Shown here in pieces: positions 3,271-5,249 of a stretch of DNA of 5,249 nucleotides. The notes under the pieces were generated by a model. It saw nothing but the letters and a program-made list of their open reading frames with translations, had not been told where the DNA came from and searched no databases. This DNA comes from Candidatus Omnitrophota bacterium (GTDB lineage: Bacteria; Omnitrophota; Gorgyraeia; Zapsychrales; Fredricksoniimonadaceae). The position numbers and the translations under genes were made by a program. Every line of letters starts with the position of its first letter. Positions within the stretch are counted from its first letter, which is position 1. The DNA lies in contig JACQQW010000059.1 of the NCBI GenBank assembly GCA_016206745.1, positions 1 through 5,249 of the forward strand, in the 5' to 3' direction.

Positions 3271-5249
3271 AACATAAGGGACAAGCCGCCTTGATTTTGA
3301 TTTTGATCACCGCCATGGCGCTGATTTTCTTCGCCATCACGCTCAATTGGGGGCGCCTTGCTCAAATCAAGACCATGACCATGAGCGCGGCCACCACGAC
3401 CGTGGCAAGCATGGTCTCCAGTTATGCCAGCTATGGGGAGCAAAAATTGCAAACTGAGCTGGGAGGCAAGCCTAAAATATGCAAGACCTCGAGCATTTTA
3501 GAAACCATCATTCTCGCGATCGTCATCATCATTATCGCGGTGGTCAGTTGTATTTATGCAGGTTGCAGCGGCATTCCACTTGTGCTCATGATCATAACCA
3601 TAGCCTTGGCTGTCGCCACCGTTGTTTTGCAAGTGACCGTGGTGCAACCGGGTATGTCCCGGGTGTGGAATAAGATGCAGCAGAATTTGCCCATTAGTGC
3701 GCAATTCGCGGAGCAGGGCCTGCAAAGCGGCATACAAGGCGTGGTTTCGGATCCGGTACAAATTACTGATTATTTTGATTTAAATTCCAACGGTCATTTC
3801 GGTTTTACCGCCGCAAGGCCGGAGGACACCATCAGCCGTTTCGGTTTTTTTTACACCGAGCACATGAAGGCCCTGCAGGGCATGCTGCCGGCTTCCGGCA
3901 ATCCAAATTTGCAGGCTTTTTTAGACGGTTTAAAGGGACTTGTCAATGGAGGGACGCCGGCCTATCCCTTGCGCTTGAACAATGTGTGCGCGGACACTGC
4001 GGACACGCGCTGCAATTCCTGCTGTTTGCCTTTGGAAGACTCTGACGGTAATCGCATCCGTCCGCAAGGGTGTTCCGATGACACGGTGCCGCCAGGATGC
4101 GCGCCCAGCGCGTGGCCGTATGCCGCCACCTATCCTTTTGCTTATGATCCGGTTTTTCCGGCGTATGTGAACGGCCCTTATCCGGGGAGTTTGAATGATG
4201 GGGGCAGTTTTTTGACCAATTTCGGCGTGGATGCCGAGGTCAGGGCCTTTAAGAAACAAGATGCCAAAGGGCTGTTTTCTTTCCTGTGGGACATGGACAT
4301 CGCGCGCGCGGATCCCAATGTCCAGCCCAGCCCCAACACCGTTCCGCCGACAGCGGCCTTGGACAGCCGTTTCAGCGACCAGGTGGGGCAAATATCCAAT
4401 TTCCAGGCCAATGACGCCGATTGCGCGCAAGGGCTTGATCCGGTTCAGGGATTTTGGTGGAAAAAGGGCATGGATCAGTATTGTTCTACGACCTGGCCTT
4501 ATGATGAATGCGCCAAATCAGCTCCCTGCAGTGAGGGGGAGACCGGATGCGGCTGTACGGCCGCCACCGCCACGCAATGGCCGGAGGATGGCGTGGACGA
4601 TGTGTTATACGGCTTGAAGCGGTTTTATGCATGGAGCAATAAAATTTTAAGCCAGGACGCCGATTCATTGCAGGAAACCATCGAGGAATGGTATCCGCAG
4701 GCGGAGCAGTGGGTAGGGGCTGAAGGGCTTTTATATAAATACCGCGACCGCCTGGCGGCCTGGAAGCCCATGCTGGACACTTGGCTGGGCGCCAATTACG
4801 CGGATGCCAATGCCTGGTGCGTCCCGCCCTCGAGTTCTTCCGTACCCGCCGCTGAAAGCGCGTATATTAACAGTCAAAGCCCCGCGTGGGGGAGTTTGGA
4901 CAGCGCCATTGCCTGCCTGGAGTATGAGTCCTTTGATAGTATTTCAGGTAACCTTAATTCCGCCAATGACACGAAATTTCTGGCATGCAGAAGCGCCATC
5001 GAAGCGCTTAGCTGCACACCGGCGACCTGCGGCAGTTGCGCGGGGATTCCGCAATGTGCTGGATGCGCGCTTTCACTTGCGAATTGCGCCAATCCGCCTC
5101 CTTCTCCGGTGACGTGTTCTCTGGGCAGTTGCAGCACTTTTCAAACTTATGCCCAATATGACAGATGTTGTTTTAACGCTTGCAATCAAGCAGGTAATGA
5201 GAACACTCTAATAAACTGTTTAAATAGTTTAATATGCGCCCCCATATCC
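3267..5249 (+). CDS. TadG-like, cysteine-rich envelope protein (3' partial, at least 661 aa)
   Basis: The frame is open from ATG 3267 to the last base, giving 661 residues without a stop. The N-terminus, MKHKG followed by QAALILILITAMALIFFAI, is a TadG-type segment: it keeps the Gly-Gln junction but has Ile instead of Glu at +5. Two further hydrophobic segments lie at about 78-98 and 103-126, separated by a short AGCSG turn, which is unusual for TadG. Three membrane spans with an inside N-terminus would put the remaining 530-odd residues outside the cytoplasm. I count 31 cysteines, 14 of them in residues 574-657, including CNSCC (249-253), CGC (428-430) and CC (634-635), consistent with many disulfides. 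Residues about 445-515 look helical and are rich in Trp and Tyr. AAGGA (3256-3260) six bases before the ATG supports the start, which overlaps the preceding stop by ATGA. The last codons are AT-rich (5201-5240 about 30% GC). Probable role: anchor, cap or exposed adhesive part of the pilus system. Confidence 0.78.
   Translation, partial: MKHKGQAALILILITAMALIFFAITLNWGRLAQIKTMTMSAATTTVASMVSSYASYGEQKLQTELGGKPKICKTSSILETIILAIVIIIIAVVSCIYAGCSGIPLVLMIITIALAVATVVLQVTVVQPGMSRVWNKMQQNLPISAQFAEQGLQSGIQGVVSDPVQITDYFDLNSNGHFGFTAARPEDTISRFGFFYTEHMKALQGMLPASGNPNLQAFLDGLKGLVNGGTPAYPLRLNNVCADTADTRCNSCCLPLEDSDGNRIRPQGCSDDTVPPGCAPSAWPYAATYPFAYDPVFPAYVNGPYPGSLNDGGSFLTNFGVDAEVRAFKKQDAKGLFSFLWDMDIARADPNVQPSPNTVPPTAALDSRFSDQVGQISNFQANDADCAQGLDPVQGFWWKKGMDQYCSTTWPYDECAKSAPCSEGETGCGCTAATATQWPEDGVDDVLYGLKRFYAWSNKILSQDADSLQETIEEWYPQAEQWVGAEGLLYKYRDRLAAWKPMLDTWLGANYADANAWCVPPSSSSVPAAESAYINSQSPAWGSLDSAIACLEYESFDSISGNLNSANDTKFLACRSAIEALSCTPATCGSCAGIPQCAGCALSLANCANPPPSPVTCSLGSCSTFQTYAQYDRCCFNACNQAGNENTLINCLNSLICAPIS

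Noticed and set aside
3845..3852. Run of eight T as a slippage or frameshift site or terminator tail
   Set aside because: The reading frame continues normally on both sides, and no GC-rich hairpin precedes it.
3886..3900. Short inverted repeat TGCCGG...CCGGCA
   Set aside because: A 6-bp stem within coding sequence is too common in GC-rich DNA to carry weight.
3930..4430. 166-codon open frame on the minus strand
   Set aside because: It is fully inside the TadG-like gene, has a low-complexity basic composition typical of a shadow frame, and all real genes here run the other way.
4231..4617. 128-codon open frame on the plus strand in another frame
   Set aside because: It overlaps the TadG-like coding frame, which is unbroken; the Arg/Pro-rich translation is typical of an out-of-frame reading.
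1325..5175. ATGTTGTTTTAA shared at about 1325 and 5164
   Set aside because: A lone 12-base match in different coding contexts, with no extension on either side; treated as chance.

Overview
The window is a single, tightly packed plus-strand operon segment of eight genes, entered inside the first gene and left inside the last. Every protein begins with a short basic leader, a Gly-Gln junction and a hydrophobic segment of about 20 residues. This is a type IV prepilin-like ('class III') signal of the form G|Q-x-x-x-E-Y. In six of the eight the acidic residue is Glu at +5, counting the Gln as +1. Mostly this Glu is followed by Tyr or Phe, which matches the Glu-Tyr pair of Flp (type IVb/Tad) pilins. 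No tRNA, rRNA, CRISPR array, insertion sequence or minus-strand gene is supported.

Layout: 1-316, an Flp-like pilin missing only its first few codons; 317-390, the only sizeable gap, holding a perfect 32-bp palindrome; 391-582, a short 63-aa Flp-like pilin; 597-986, a 129-aa pilin-like protein with a displaced Glu; 986-1294, a 102-aa pilin; 1291-1617, a 108-aa pilin that is a clear paralog of the first gene; 1601-3040, a 479-aa cysteine-rich pseudopilin-like protein; 3037-3270, a 77-aa TadE-like protein; 3267 to the window end, a TadG-like protein of at least 661 residues, very rich in cysteine and with an extra pair of membrane segments. From 986 onward each gene overlaps the previous one by 1, 4, 17, 4 and 4 bases, so translation is probably coupled.

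Working model (inference): the small proteins are major and minor subunits of a Tad/Flp-type pilus. The 479-aa and TadE-like proteins are pseudopilins, and the TadG-like protein is an envelope anchor, cap or adhesive subunit. The ATPase, inner-membrane platform, secretin and prepilin peptidase of such a system are not in the window. Strong stem-loops without U-tracts follow each of the two paralogous pilin genes and could set subunit ratios by mRNA processing or stability.

Organism: base composition is moderately GC-rich and start sites carry bacterial Shine-Dalgarno sequences. The combination of G|Q-S/T-T-L-E-Y leaders, a 'Y-I-K-R-G-x-Q-G-R' segment after the membrane helix and cysteine-rich pseudopilins resembles what I recall from uncultured bacteria of the Omnitrophota (OP3) type. 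This placement is from memory and is tentative; Elusimicrobiota or another deep bacterial lineage is possible.
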